This document shows, one piece after another, positions 1 to 7,027 of a DNA stretch of 19,103 nucleotides. Source of the DNA: ZCTH02-B3 sp036563895 (GTDB lineage: Bacteria; Bacillota; Bacilli; Paenibacillales; Paenibacillaceae); NCBI GenBank assembly GCA_036563895.1, contig DATCLN010000068.1, forward strand, positions 1 to 19,103, written 5' to 3'. Each line of letters begins with the position of its first letter. The stretch's first letter is position 1. The translations under genes were made by a program, and so were the position numbers. The notes under the pieces are model-generated. The model saw only the letters and a program-made list of their open reading frames with translations. It did not search any database and was not told the origin of the DNA.

Positions 1-139
1 ACCTTGGCCCGTGCGTTTGCCTCCGGCTTCCTTCAGATCCCGCCTCGCGACAGGCACCCTTGCCTTTGGCTAATGGTAGGCGCTCGCCAGCCCCCATTCC
101 GGACTTTCACCGTAGAGATGACGCCCATGCTGGGCGTAC
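1..139 (-). mobile_element. Group IIC intron, 5' end (domain I), truncated by window edge
   Basis: Read on the minus strand from 139 down to 1, the sequence begins GTACGCCCAGCATGGGCG and continues with blocks typical of domain I of bacterial class C group II introns: a GGTGAAAGTCC-like segment, a TTAGCCAAAGGCAAGGGTG-like segment, and ATCTGAAGGAAGC followed by GGCAAAC. From memory this lines up block for block with the structurally known Oceanobacillus iheyensis group IIC intron. The 5' end reads GTACG rather than the usual GTGYG. The rest of the ribozyme and any reverse transcriptase/maturase would lie beyond position 1, so it cannot be said whether the element is complete or active. The left flank is a GC hairpin 8 nt upstream of the splice site, as expected for this class. 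Confidence 0.87.
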
Positions 140-171
140 AATGAAACGCGCCGCCCCTGCGCGGGCGGCGC
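140..171 (-). terminator. uvrC terminator hairpin / group IIC intron target
   Basis: A 9-bp perfect GC stem (148-156 with 163-171, loop 157-162) lies 30 bases after the uvrC stop. On the minus strand it is followed by GTTTCATT (147-140), then directly by the intron 5' end. The T-tract is weak and probably was cut short by the intron insertion. Group IIC introns are known to insert just behind factor-independent terminator hairpins, so this stem is both the likely uvrC terminator and the intron recognition element. Confidence 0.75.
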
Positions 172-201
172 TTTCCGCTTCGGGCCCGGCGGCCGGCGCG
201 A

Positions 202-2190
202 CTATGGCCGCGTTTTGTCCGGCTGCCCGCCGCTCCCCGGTCTTTCCTGCTCCTCTTCCTCGTTCAACGCCTGCAAAATGCGTCTGGCCAGCTTTTCCCC
301 GATGGACAGCGCCTTGAAATCCTCCACCGACGCCTCCCGGATCGCCTTGAGCGAGCCGAAATGGCTGAGCAGCTTCTTCCGCGTTTTCTCCCCGACGCCC
401 GGAATGGCGTCCAGCCGGGAAGCCGTCATGGAGCGGGCGCGCTTTTGCCGGTGAAACTCGACGGCGAACCGGTGCACCTCCTCCTGGATGCGCTGCAGGA
501 GGTAAAACTCCTTGCTGTCCCGCGGCAGCGGCACCGGCGCGGGAGGATCCCCCGCCAGAAGTTCCGCCGTCCGGTGGCGGTCATCCTTCGCCAGACCGCA
601 GACGGGGATGTCCAGACCGAGCTCGTTTTCCAGCACGTCCCGCGCGGCGGCGATCTGCCCCCGCCCGCCGTCGACCACGATCAGGTCGGGCAGCGGCTCG
701 TTTTCCTTGAGCGCCCGCTCGTACCGGCGGCGGATGACTTCCCGCATGGATTCGTAGTCGTCCGGTCCTTCCACGGTGCGCAGATTGTATTTGCGGTACT
801 CCTTCTTTTCCGGCTTTCCGTCGATGAACACCACCATCGCCGCCACGGGATGGACGCCCTGTATATTGGAGTTGTCGAACGCCTCGATTCGGCGCGCGGA
901 CGGGATGCCCAGCCGGCGAGCCAGTCCTTCCGCGGCTTCCACGGACCGCTCGCGGTCCCGCTCAAGGAGGCGGAATTTTTCTTCCAGGGCCACCTTTGCG
1001 TTGCCGCAGGCCATGGCCACCAGCTGCCGTTTCGCCCCCCGTTTGGGGACAATCGCCTTCAAGCCCAACCACTCCCGCAGCTGGGCGGCAATGTCGCCGG
1101 TTTCCGGGCCGGTTTGCGGCGAAGTCCCACCCGTTGCATCCCCGTCATCCAATCCGTCCTTCGAAGCGGTACTCCCGGACGGAGAAGGGGAATCCGGAGC
1201 TTCGGACGGACCGGAGGGATCAGCCGCTTCGGGCGGACCAGGCAGGAGGACTTCCCGGGGCATGGCCGGATTGTCGCTGTAGTACTGGGTCACGAAGGAA
1301 ATAAAGTCGTCGTACGGATCGCCATAGTGCGGAAACTGCGACATGTGGCGTTGGATGATTTTCCCCTGGCGCATGTACAGGATCTGCACGCACATCCAGC
1401 CCTTGTCCGCCGCGTAGCCGAAGATGTCCCGGTCCTGGGCGTCGGTCAGGGTGATGGACTGCTTCTCCATCACCTTCTCGATGGCGATAATCTGGTCGCG
1501 GTACTCCCTGGCCCGTTCGAACGCCAGCTCCGCCGCCGCCTCTTCCATTTTCCGCTTGAGCTCCCGCTTGATCTCGCCGTACCCGCCCTTGAGAAAACGG
1601 GTGATCTCCGCGATCATCGGTTCGTACACCGCGGGATCGACGGGAAATTCGCACGGCGCCAGACACTGTCCGAGATGGTAGTACAGGCACGCCTTGTCCG
1701 GCAGCGTGCGGCATTTGCGCAAGGGGTAAAGGCGGTCGAGGAGCTTGCGCGTTTCGTGGGCGGCAAAGGCGTTCGGATAGGGTCCGAAATATTTTCCCTT
1801 GTCCTTGAGCACGCGCCGGGTGACCTCTAGGCGGGGGTGTTCGTCGGCGGTGATCTTCAGGTAGGGAAACGACTTGTCGTCCCTCAGCAGCACGTTATAA
1901 CGGGGGTGATGCTGCTTGATCAGGTTGCACTCGAGGATGAGCGCTTCCATCTCGTTGGCCGTGACCACGTATTCGAAATCGCGGATTTCCGAAATCATCC
2001 GCTGCGTCTTGGCGTCGTGCCCGCCCGTGAAATAGGAGCGCACGCGGTTGCGCAGCACCTTGGCCTTGCCGACGTAGATGATTTCGCCGGCCGCGTTCTT
2101 CATGAGGTAGCATCCGGGCCGTTCCGGCACCAGCGCAAGTTTGTTCCGGATTTGTTCCATATATGCGTCGCAAGTTTCGGCCGTCGCCAA
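202..2190 (-). CDS. uvrC: UvrABC system protein C (excision nuclease subunit)
   Basis: UvrC makes both incisions around a DNA lesion that UvrA and UvrB have marked, acting in the cytoplasm on the UvrB-DNA complex. Counting from the Met at 2160: GIY-YIG nuclease domain at about 13-95 (GCYLMK, YVGKA), UVR domain at about 203-238, RNase H-like 3'-terminal half with the catalytic set D429 (EAFDNSNIQG), D497 (VVDGG) and H563 (EVHRFA), and helix-hairpin-helix repeats at 580-632. The ATG at 2160 gives 652 aa and matches the usual family N-terminus, but it has no ribosome site. A TTG at 2190 in the same frame has GGGGAGG 9 bases upstream, so I place the start there (662 aa). Odd: residues 309-356 form a Pro/Ser/Gly/Asp-rich linker not found in the Bacillus homologue as I recall it. 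Function is certain; only the start is open. Confidence 0.96.
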   Translation of the reverse strand: MATAETCDAYMEQIRNKLALVPERPGCYLMKNAAGEIIYVGKAKVLRNRVRSYFTGGHDAKTQRMISEIRDFEYVVTANEMEALILECNLIKQHHPRYNVLLRDDKSFPYLKITADEHPRLEVTRRVLKDKGKYFGPYPNAFAAHETRKLLDRLYPLRKCRTLPDKACLYYHLGQCLAPCEFPVDPAVYEPMIAEITRFLKGGYGEIKRELKRKMEEAAAELAFERAREYRDQIIAIEKVMEKQSITLTDAQDRDIFGYAADKGWMCVQILYMRQGKIIQRHMSQFPHYGDPYDDFISFVTQYYSDNPAMPREVLLPGPPEAADPSGPSEAPDSPSPSGSTASKDGLDDGDATGGTSPQTGPETGDIAAQLREWLGLKAIVPKRGAKRQLVAMACGNAKVALEEKFRLLERDRERSVEAAEGLARRLGIPSARRIEAFDNSNIQGVHPVAAMVVFIDGKPEKKEYRKYNLRTVEGPDDYESMREVIRRRYERALKENEPLPDLIVVDGGRGQIAAARDVLENELGLDIPVCGLAKDDRHRTAELLAGDPPAPVPLPRDSKEFYLLQRIQEEVHRFAVEFHRQKRARSMTASRLDAIPGVGEKTRKKLLSHFGSLKAIREASVEDFKALSIGEKLARRILQALNEEEEQERPGSGGQPDKTRP

Positions 2191-2214
2191 CGCGTTCCGC
2201 CTCCCCGCTCCGAA

Positions 2215-2253
2215 ATCCCAGGCGTTTGTTTTTCGCGTGTCAACGTTATTGTA
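2215..2253 (-). promoter_or_regulatory. Possible uvrC promoter elements
   Basis: On the minus strand a perfect TTGACA (2243-2238) is followed after 17 bases by TGGGAT (2220-2215), a weak -10. A better -10 hexamer, TACAAT (2253-2248), lies just upstream but lacks a good -35. If translation starts at the TTG at 2190, the ribosome site at 2206-2200 would sit too close to the start of a transcript from the first pair, which favours TACAAT. Either is a guess from hexamers only. Confidence 0.4.
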
Positions 2254-2330
2254 CATGAAACCCCGGTTCCCCGCACCCCGCCGCCGGCGCCTTTCGGCCA
2301 AAGTTCCGAATTCCGCCACATCCTGCGCCT

Positions 2331-2359
2331 TTACAACGAAAAGCGAGGTTGGGTATACT
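2331..2359 (+). promoter_or_regulatory. SigA-type promoter of the small membrane protein gene
   Basis: TTACAA (2331-2336), a 17-base spacer, then TATACT (2354-2359) give a good vegetative promoter reading right. The predicted transcript would start near 2366 and reach the ATG at 2390 with a strong ribosome site (AGGAGGA, 2378-2384) in between. The 200 bases between uvrC and this gene hold divergent promoters and no further gene that I can see. Confidence 0.7.
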
Positions 2360-2389
2360 AGGGGTATCGATCGGATCAGGAGGATTACC

Positions 2390-2536
2390 ATGGAAAACGC
2401 GCGCGATCCGCGGCTGCACGTCAACGAAGAACCGCGCAACGACTTCGCCGATGTGGCGACCGGTTTCGCGGCCATGTTCACCTTTATGGTCGTGGCGTTT
2501 TTCGGCGCCGTGATCATCAAAGCCCTGATTTCCTGA
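2390..2536 (+). CDS. Small single-pass membrane protein, YqzM-like
   Basis: A 48-residue protein: a charged N-terminal stretch (MENARDPRLHVNEEPRNDF, 1-19), then one hydrophobic helix at about 25-46 ending in IIKALIS. The layout of a short acidic/basic head followed by a single helix resembles the YqzM family of Bacilli, whose function is unknown; the match is from memory. Translation is well supported: AGGAGGA lies 5 bases before the ATG, a vegetative promoter lies upstream and a strong terminator downstream. It is the only real plus-strand gene in the window and forms a single-gene unit. The helix suggests a place in the cytoplasmic membrane, probably as a partner of a larger protein, but nothing nearby says which. 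Confidence 0.82.
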   Translation: MENARDPRLHVNEEPRNDFADVATGFAAMFTFMVVAFFGAVIIKALIS

Positions 2537-2576
2537 ACGCGACGGCATCCGCCTTCATGCGCGGATGCAGACACAC

Positions 2577-2625
2577 AAGCCCCCGGGCCTTGCGTATTGT
2601 CAGGCAAGGTCCCGGGGGCTTTTCC
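2577..2625 (+). terminator. Strong factor-independent terminator, probably serving both strands
   Basis: A long GC-rich inverted repeat (2577-2593 with 2604-2622; AAGCCCCCGGGCCTTGC on the left arm) with a short loop, followed on the plus strand by TTTT. It ends the small membrane protein unit. It also lies about 25 bases beyond the stop of the converging yezD gene, so the same stem may stop the sulfate operon, although the minus-strand tail (TTGTGTGTCT) is less T-rich. Confidence 0.85.
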
Positions 2626-2647
2626 CGTTTCGCGTGGATGTCCGGCT

Positions 2648-2854
2648 TCACGAAGACGCGTCGGGAGGAGACGCGGACGCCGCCTTCCGCCGCTTTTCCG
2701 CGACGGCGTCGTAACGGAAGCGTTCCGTCCGGTCGATCTGCACGATCCGTCCGTCGTGCACGACAATCTGCACGGTCCCGTACCGGAGTCCCTCCACCGC
2801 CTCCCGGATGCGCGCAATCCAATCATCGCCCGGCTGTGTCAACGGATTCGACAT
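2648..2854 (-). CDS. yezD: YezD family small protein (DUF2292-like)
   Basis: A 68-residue soluble protein with a core at about 13-45 of the form EGLRYGTVQIVVHDGRIVQI, followed by RTERFR and a Lys/Arg/Ala/Ser tail. This core is the hallmark of the small YezD/DUF2292 family, which in many bacteria is found beside sulfate-assimilation genes; no biochemical role is established to my knowledge. The start ATG at 2854 has GGGAGGGG just upstream. It is the last gene of the sulfate transporter operon, 28 bases after cysW, which supports a sulfur-related role. The last 20 residues look disordered and are longer than I would expect for the family. Confidence 0.82.
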   Translation of the reverse strand: MSNPLTQPGDDWIARIREAVEGLRYGTVQIVVHDGRIVQIDRTERFRYDAVAEKRRKAASASPPDASS

Positions 2855-2882
2855 GCTCTCCCCTCCCGTTTGAGCCGTCCGT

Positions 2883-3767
2883 TCATTTTCCGGTGTGCAT
2901 CCTCGACTCGATCCAGGCTTTCACGATCAGCGTGACGACGGCCAGCAGCATGAGCAGGGAAGCCACCGCGAAGGCGGCCGTGAACTGGTATTCGTTGTAC
3001 AAAATCTCGATGTGCAGCGGCAGCGTGTTCGTCTCGCCTCGGATGTGGCCGGAGACGACGGAGACCGCGCCGAATTCCCCCATGGCCCTGGCGTTGCACA
3101 GCACGATGCCGTGCAGAAGACCCCATTTGATGTTGGGCAGCGTGACTTTCCAGAACGTCCGCAGCCCCCGCGCGCCCAGCGTGGCGGCCGCCTCTTCGTC
3201 CTGCACGCCCTGGCTTTCCATCAGCGGAATGAGCTCCCGCGCCACGAAGGGAAACGTCACGAAAATCGTGGCCAGCACGATGCCCGGCAAGGCGAACACA
3301 ATCTTGATGTTGTGTTCCTGGAGCCACGGGCCGAGGAACCCCTGCGCGCCGAACAGCAGCATGAAAATCAGGCCCGAGATGACCGGAGACACGGAAAAAG
3401 GCAGGTCGATCAGGGTGATGAGGGCGTTCTTGCCGCGAAACCGGAACTTCGTGATCGCCCACGCGGCGCAGACCCCGAAAATGGTGTTGAGGGGCACGGC
3501 GATCAGCGCGGTGAAGAGCGTCAGGCGCAGCGCGGCCAGGGCGTCCGGGTCGCGCAGCGCGGCCGCGTAGGCCTCCCATCCCTTGCGGAACGCCTCGAAA
3601 ATGACCGTGATCATCGGAAGCACGATCAGAATGACGACAAACGCCACAGCCGCCGTGATCAGCAGCCATTTGACGGCCGCCGGTTCCGTCAGGTGGCGGG
3701 GCCGGGCGACTTCTTGCCGTTTGGCCGCCGGGACCGCCCCGGCGTGAGGAGCTGCGGCGGGATGCAT
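2883..3767 (-). CDS. cysW: Sulfate/thiosulfate ABC transporter permease CysW
   Basis: One of the two membrane subunits of the sulfate importer. The protein (294 aa) has six predicted membrane helices starting at about residue 34, and the permease EAA loop near 195-225 (EEAAATLGARGLRTFWKVTL), which docks onto the ATPase. The conserved NARAMGEFGAVSVVSG segment after the loop is typical of CysW. I chose the ATG at 3767 because GAGGAGGGGGG lies upstream and the gene then begins 19 bases after cysT. The Ala/Pro-rich first 30 residues are longer than usual. Partner subunits are CysT (next upstream) and the binding protein Sbp; no cysA ATPase gene follows. Confidence 0.94.
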   Translation of the reverse strand: MHPAAAPHAGAVPAAKRQEVARPRHLTEPAAVKWLLITAAVAFVVILIVLPMITVIFEAFRKGWEAYAAALRDPDALAALRLTLFTALIAVPLNTIFGVCAAWAITKFRFRGKNALITLIDLPFSVSPVISGLIFMLLFGAQGFLGPWLQEHNIKIVFALPGIVLATIFVTFPFVARELIPLMESQGVQDEEAAATLGARGLRTFWKVTLPNIKWGLLHGIVLCNARAMGEFGAVSVVSGHIRGETNTLPLHIEILYNEYQFTAAFAVASLLMLLAVVTLIVKAWIESRMHTGK

Positions 3768-3786
3768 GCGTTCGTTCCCCCCCTCC

Positions 3787-4632
3787 TCAGGCGACCTGCC
3801 GGATGCCGCGGCTGGCAAACCGCTGCAGGGCATTGACGGCAAACAGAATCAGGAAGGAGATGAGGAGCAGCACGACGGCCACGACGGCGGCCTGGTCGTA
3901 CTGGTATTGCTCCAGCTTGGTCACGATGAGCAGCGGCGCGATTTCCGTCTTCATCGGCATGTTGCCGGCGATGAACACCACCGATCCGTATTCGCCGATC
4001 CCGCGGGCGAAGGCCAGCGCAAACCCCGTCAGCAGCGGCGGAATCAGTTCGGGCAGAATGACCCTGCGGAAAATGCGCCAGCGCCGCGCGCCCAGCATCA
4101 CCGCCGCCTCCTCCGTCTCCCGCTCCAGTTCCGCCAGCACGGGCTGAACGGTGCGGACGACAAAGGGAAGGCCGACAAACATGAGGGCGATGGTGATCCC
4201 AACGGGCGTGTAAGCCACCTTGACGCCCAGCGGCGCCAGAAGGGAGCCCAGCCAGCCGGTGGGCGCGTACAGCGTCGTCAGGGCGATGCCGGCCACGGCG
4301 GTGGGCAGCGCGAACGGCAGGTCGATCAGGCCGTCGATGATCCGTTGGCCGGGAAAACGGTACCGGACGAGCGCCCACGCCACCAGCAGCCCGAACACCA
4401 TGTTGGCCGCCGCCGCCGCGAGGGACGTGACCAGGCTGACGCGGTAGGAAGCAAGGACGCGCGGGGCGGAGACGATCTCCCACCACTGCCGCGGGGAAAG
4501 TTCCGCCGATTTGAGCAGCAGCCCGGCGAGCGGAATGAGAACGATCAGGCTGAGGTACAGCATCGTGTACCCCAGCGTCAGACCAAATCCGGGCAGCGCC
4601 CTGCCCGTTTTCCTCCGCTTGATCCAGGCCAT
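3787..4632 (-). CDS. cysT: Sulfate/thiosulfate ABC transporter permease CysT
   Basis: The second membrane subunit of the sulfate importer (281 aa from the ATG at 4632). It carries the family N-terminus (LPGFGLTLGYTMLYLSLIVL), six helices, the EAA loop EEAAVMLGARRWRIFRRVIL and the ARGIGEYGSVVFIAGN segment after it. An ATG at 4698 in the same frame overlaps the sbp stop as ATGA, but the 22 extra residues are polar and unlike the family. The ATG at 4632 has GGAGGAAGGA about 8 bases upstream and gives the normal length, so it is preferred. It is co-transcribed with sbp (62 bases upstream) and cysW (19 bases downstream). Confidence 0.94.
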   Translation of the reverse strand: MAWIKRRKTGRALPGFGLTLGYTMLYLSLIVLIPLAGLLLKSAELSPRQWWEIVSAPRVLASYRVSLVTSLAAAAANMVFGLLVAWALVRYRFPGQRIIDGLIDLPFALPTAVAGIALTTLYAPTGWLGSLLAPLGVKVAYTPVGITIALMFVGLPFVVRTVQPVLAELERETEEAAVMLGARRWRIFRRVILPELIPPLLTGFALAFARGIGEYGSVVFIAGNMPMKTEIAPLLIVTKLEQYQYDQAAVVAVVLLLISFLILFAVNALQRFASRGIRQVA

Positions 4633-4694
4633 GCGCGCGTTCCTTCCTCCGTTCCTGCGTGTAAGCCCTTCATTATTGCGTGCAAATCCCGGCG

Positions 4695-5759
4695 TCATGC
4701 TCCGGGAGTGTAGATCTGGTCAAACAATCCGCCGTCGTTGAAATGCTTTTCCTGGGCCGCCTTCCAGCCGCCGAAATGTTCGTCGATGGTCAGCAGATTG
4801 AGCTCCTTGAAGACGTCCTTGTACTTCTCCGCGACCTCGGGCAGGCGGGGCCGGTAAAAATTCTTCGCCGCGATCTCCTGCCCCTCGGGGGTGTAAAGAT
4901 ACCGCAAATACGCCTCCGCCACTTCGCGGGTGCCCTTCCGGTCGACCACCTTGTCGACCACGGCCACCGGCGGCTCGGCCAGGATGCTTAAGGAAGGGGT
5001 GACGATTTCAAACTTGTCGCCGTATTCCTTCAGCGCCAGGTGCGCCTCGTTTTCCCAGGCCAGCAGGACGTCGCCGATTTCCCGTTCCACAAAGGTGGTC
5101 GTCGCTCCGCGCGCCCCCGAATCCAGCACCGGCACGTTCTGGTACAGCTTTTTCACGAATTCCTTGACTTTCTCCTCGTCGCCCCCGTACAACCGTTCGG
5201 CAAAACCCCAGGCGGCCAGGTAGTTCCAGCGCGCGCCGCCGGATGTCTTCGGATTCGGCGTGATCACCTGGATGCCGTCCCGGATCAGGTCATCCCAGTC
5301 GTCGATCCCTTTCGGGTTGCCTTTCCGCACCAGAAAGACGATGGTCGACGTGTAGGGAGAACTGTTGTGCTCAAATTGCTGCTGCCAGTCCGCCCGGAGC
5401 AGCCCGTACTCCGCGATGGCGTCGATGTCGTAGGCCAGGGCCAGCGTCACGACGTCGGCTTCCAGGCCGTCGATGACGGAACGGCTTTGCTTGCCGGAAC
5501 CGCCGTGGGACTGCTTGATGGTGACGTCCTGTCCCGTCTCGGCTTTCCAATGGGCGGCGAACGCCTTGTTGAACTCTTCGTACAGTTCCCGCGTGGGGTC
5601 GTAGGACACGTTGAGCAATTCCACGGCCTTTTTCGCGCCCGTTCCGGAAGAACCGCCGGCCGCGGGATCCGTCGGGGGTCTGCTGCCGCAGGCGGCCAGC
5701 ACCGCGCTGACAAGGACGACCGAAAGCACCGCAGGAAGCCATGCTCGCGTTTTTTTCAT
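4695..5759 (-). CDS. sbp: Sulfate/thiosulfate-binding lipoprotein
   Basis: The extracellular binding protein that delivers sulfate or thiosulfate to CysT/CysW. The 354-aa product begins MKKTRAWLP, has a hydrophobic signal and a lipobox LAAC with lipidated Cys24, so it is anchored to the outer face of the membrane. Family signatures are NVSYDPTRELY (50-60), QSHGGSGKQ (83-91), NPKTSGGARWNYLAAWGFA (169-187) and DSGARGATTTF (213-223), which line the anion pocket. The start at 5759 is fixed by the signal peptide and by AGAGGTG upstream. It is first in the operon sbp-cysT-cysW-yezD. It could equally be called CysP; sequence alone does not separate sulfate from thiosulfate preference. Confidence 0.95.
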   Translation of the reverse strand: MKKTRAWLPAVLSVVLVSAVLAACGSRPPTDPAAGGSSGTGAKKAVELLNVSYDPTRELYEEFNKAFAAHWKAETGQDVTIKQSHGGSGKQSRSVIDGLEADVVTLALAYDIDAIAEYGLLRADWQQQFEHNSSPYTSTIVFLVRKGNPKGIDDWDDLIRDGIQVITPNPKTSGGARWNYLAAWGFAERLYGGDEEKVKEFVKKLYQNVPVLDSGARGATTTFVEREIGDVLLAWENEAHLALKEYGDKFEIVTPSLSILAEPPVAVVDKVVDRKGTREVAEAYLRYLYTPEGQEIAAKNFYRPRLPEVAEKYKDVFKELNLLTIDEHFGGWKAAQEKHFNDGGLFDQIYTPGA

Positions 5760-5846
5760 GGCGACAAACACCTCTCGGAACTTGGGATGAAGGCGTACCA
5801 GGCGGATTTGCCTTTGCTCCGGTGGTCCGGTCGTCAAAGTTGCATT

Positions 5847-5884
5847 ATTCCTACCTGTTTAGTTGGTATTTTCATCTTAACCAA
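5847..5884 (-). promoter_or_regulatory. Leader of the sulfate operon: AT-rich promoter with an operator-like dyad
   Basis: This is an unusually AT-rich patch in GC-rich DNA. On the minus strand it contains TTGGTT (5884-5879) as a possible -35 and then an imperfect inverted repeat ATACCAAC-N7-GTAGGAAT (5869-5847; 6 of 8 pairs match). The repeat overlaps where the -10 should be, so a bound protein would block transcription. The ATACC...GGAAT shape resembles sites of Rrf2-family cysteine regulators (CymR) in Bacilli as I remember them. The dyad is seen; the regulator is inferred. No SAM riboswitch fold was recognised. Confidence 0.5.
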
Positions 5885-5905
5885 CCGCCCCATCCGGTGT
5901 CAAGC

Positions 5906-5943
5906 AAAAAAATTCCGCCCCGGCCCATCATATGCCCGGGCGG
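5906..5943 (-). terminator. Terminator after dnaI
   Basis: On the minus strand CCGCCC...GGGGCGG forms a GC stem (5943-5914, one bulged G, loop around ATATGATG), followed by AA and seven T (5912-5906). It lies 16 bases after the dnaI stop and just before the sulfate operon promoter, so it separates the two units. Confidence 0.87.
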
Positions 5944-5959
5944 ATCGGCGGTGCACGGT

Positions 5960-6922
5960 TCACTCCGGCGGCCGGACCGCTTCCCGCTGGTTTTGGCCGC
6001 TGACGAGAATCACGTCGACGTAAGGCCGGATGCGATCCATCAAACGGCGACCCTTGTGGAGCTCTTCCCCCTCCTTGTGGGTGAAGCTGAAATGCCGTTC
6101 CAGCGCGTCCAGGTCGTGATTGGAGGTGTAAAACGTCGGCTTGCGGTTCATGCGGGCGTTCAGGATGGCGCCCAGCACGTGGTCCCGCACCCAGGGCGTC
6201 AGATTTTCCGCGCCGATGTCGTCAAACACCAGAATGTCCGTTTCCTTCATCAGCTCCAGGGTCTCTTTCAGCTTCTGCGGCTCCAGCATCAGCGCCTTGG
6301 CGTCCTCGACGAATTCCGGCATGTAGACGATGACGCCGGAAAAGCCGCTTTTGCTCAGCTCGCGCAGCAGGTAGACGGCCAGATGGGTTTTCCCCGTGCC
6401 GAAACCGCCCATGAGGTACAGCCCTTTTTTCTGCAGCCCGTCCTTCACCGTCCTGTCGATGTAGGCCAGCACCTGATGGACGGCGGGCCGGCGCTTCCGG
6501 TCGCGCTCGATCATTTCCACCGGGTCGAATTCACCAAACTGCTCCAGATTGGCGTAAAAGCTCGTGATGCGGCTGAGGATCTGCCGCTGCCGCTCGTAGG
6601 CTTCCCATTTGGCGCACGGCGTCTTCAGGTCGAACAGCTGCCACCCTCCGCCCTGCGGCGTGCAGGCGATGCGGGTGTAGTGGCCCGGAAGATCGTTGGG
6701 GCATTCCTGCAGGCCGGGGCATTCGCGGCAATTGCGGGATTCCCGTATGTACTGGTACAGCCGGTTCACGTTGCCGCGCAGCGTTTCGTCGTCCAGGCCG
6801 GGGTAACGCCGGCGCAGCTCGTCCACCAGCGGATCGGACAGCACCCGTTCCGCCAGCCTGCCGGCATCCCGGGGCAGCTCCGCTCCGGTCCAGCGGCGAA
6901 GCAGCTCGCCCATCGATTGCAC
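5960..6922 (-). CDS. dnaI: Primosomal protein DnaI (helicase loader)
   Basis: DnaI is the AAA+ ATPase that, with DnaB and DnaD, loads the replicative helicase DnaC in Bacilli. The 320-aa product has an N-terminal helicase-binding zinc module (C65, C68, C74, with C87 and C103 nearby) and an AAA+ domain with Walker A GGFGTGKT (172-179) and Walker B ILVFDD (D234, D235), followed by GAENLTPWVRD. I start at the GTG at 6922: it has GGGGAGGG 7 bases upstream, and the resulting N-terminus (M)QSMGELLRRWTG lines up with Bacillus subtilis MEPIGRSLQGVTG without a gap. An ATG at 6970 has no ribosome site. It forms one unit with dnaB, whose stop is 105 bases upstream. Confidence 0.94.
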   Translation of the reverse strand: MQSMGELLRRWTGAELPRDAGRLAERVLSDPLVDELRRRYPGLDDETLRGNVNRLYQYIRESRNCRECPGLQECPNDLPGHYTRIACTPQGGGWQLFDLKTPCAKWEAYERQRQILSRITSFYANLEQFGEFDPVEMIERDRKRRPAVHQVLAYIDRTVKDGLQKKGLYLMGGFGTGKTHLAVYLLRELSKSGFSGVIVYMPEFVEDAKALMLEPQKLKETLELMKETDILVFDDIGAENLTPWVRDHVLGAILNARMNRKPTFYTSNHDLDALERHFSFTHKEGEELHKGRRLMDRIRPYVDVILVSGQNQREAVRPPE

Positions 6923-7027
6923 ACCGCTTCCCTCCCCGCTTGTCCGTCCCGTTCCGTTCACGGCACGCATCTTCCGGATGGCACCGGAATCGTTATCGGA
7001 ATCGTGGGCGGAATTGTTTACGGCCCG

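Noticed and set aside
60..317. A short plus-strand open frame at the left edge
   Set aside because: It runs through the antisense of the group IIC intron and the uvrC terminator, so it is not a protein gene.
361..1830. A 489-codon plus-strand open frame opposite uvrC
   Set aside because: The uvrC frame carries all catalytic residues; the opposite frame shows no domain and no start signal.
5760..5905. A SAM (S-box) or T-box riboswitch before the sulfate operon
   Set aside because: I found none of the conserved S-box or T-box blocks, and the leader is too short and simple.
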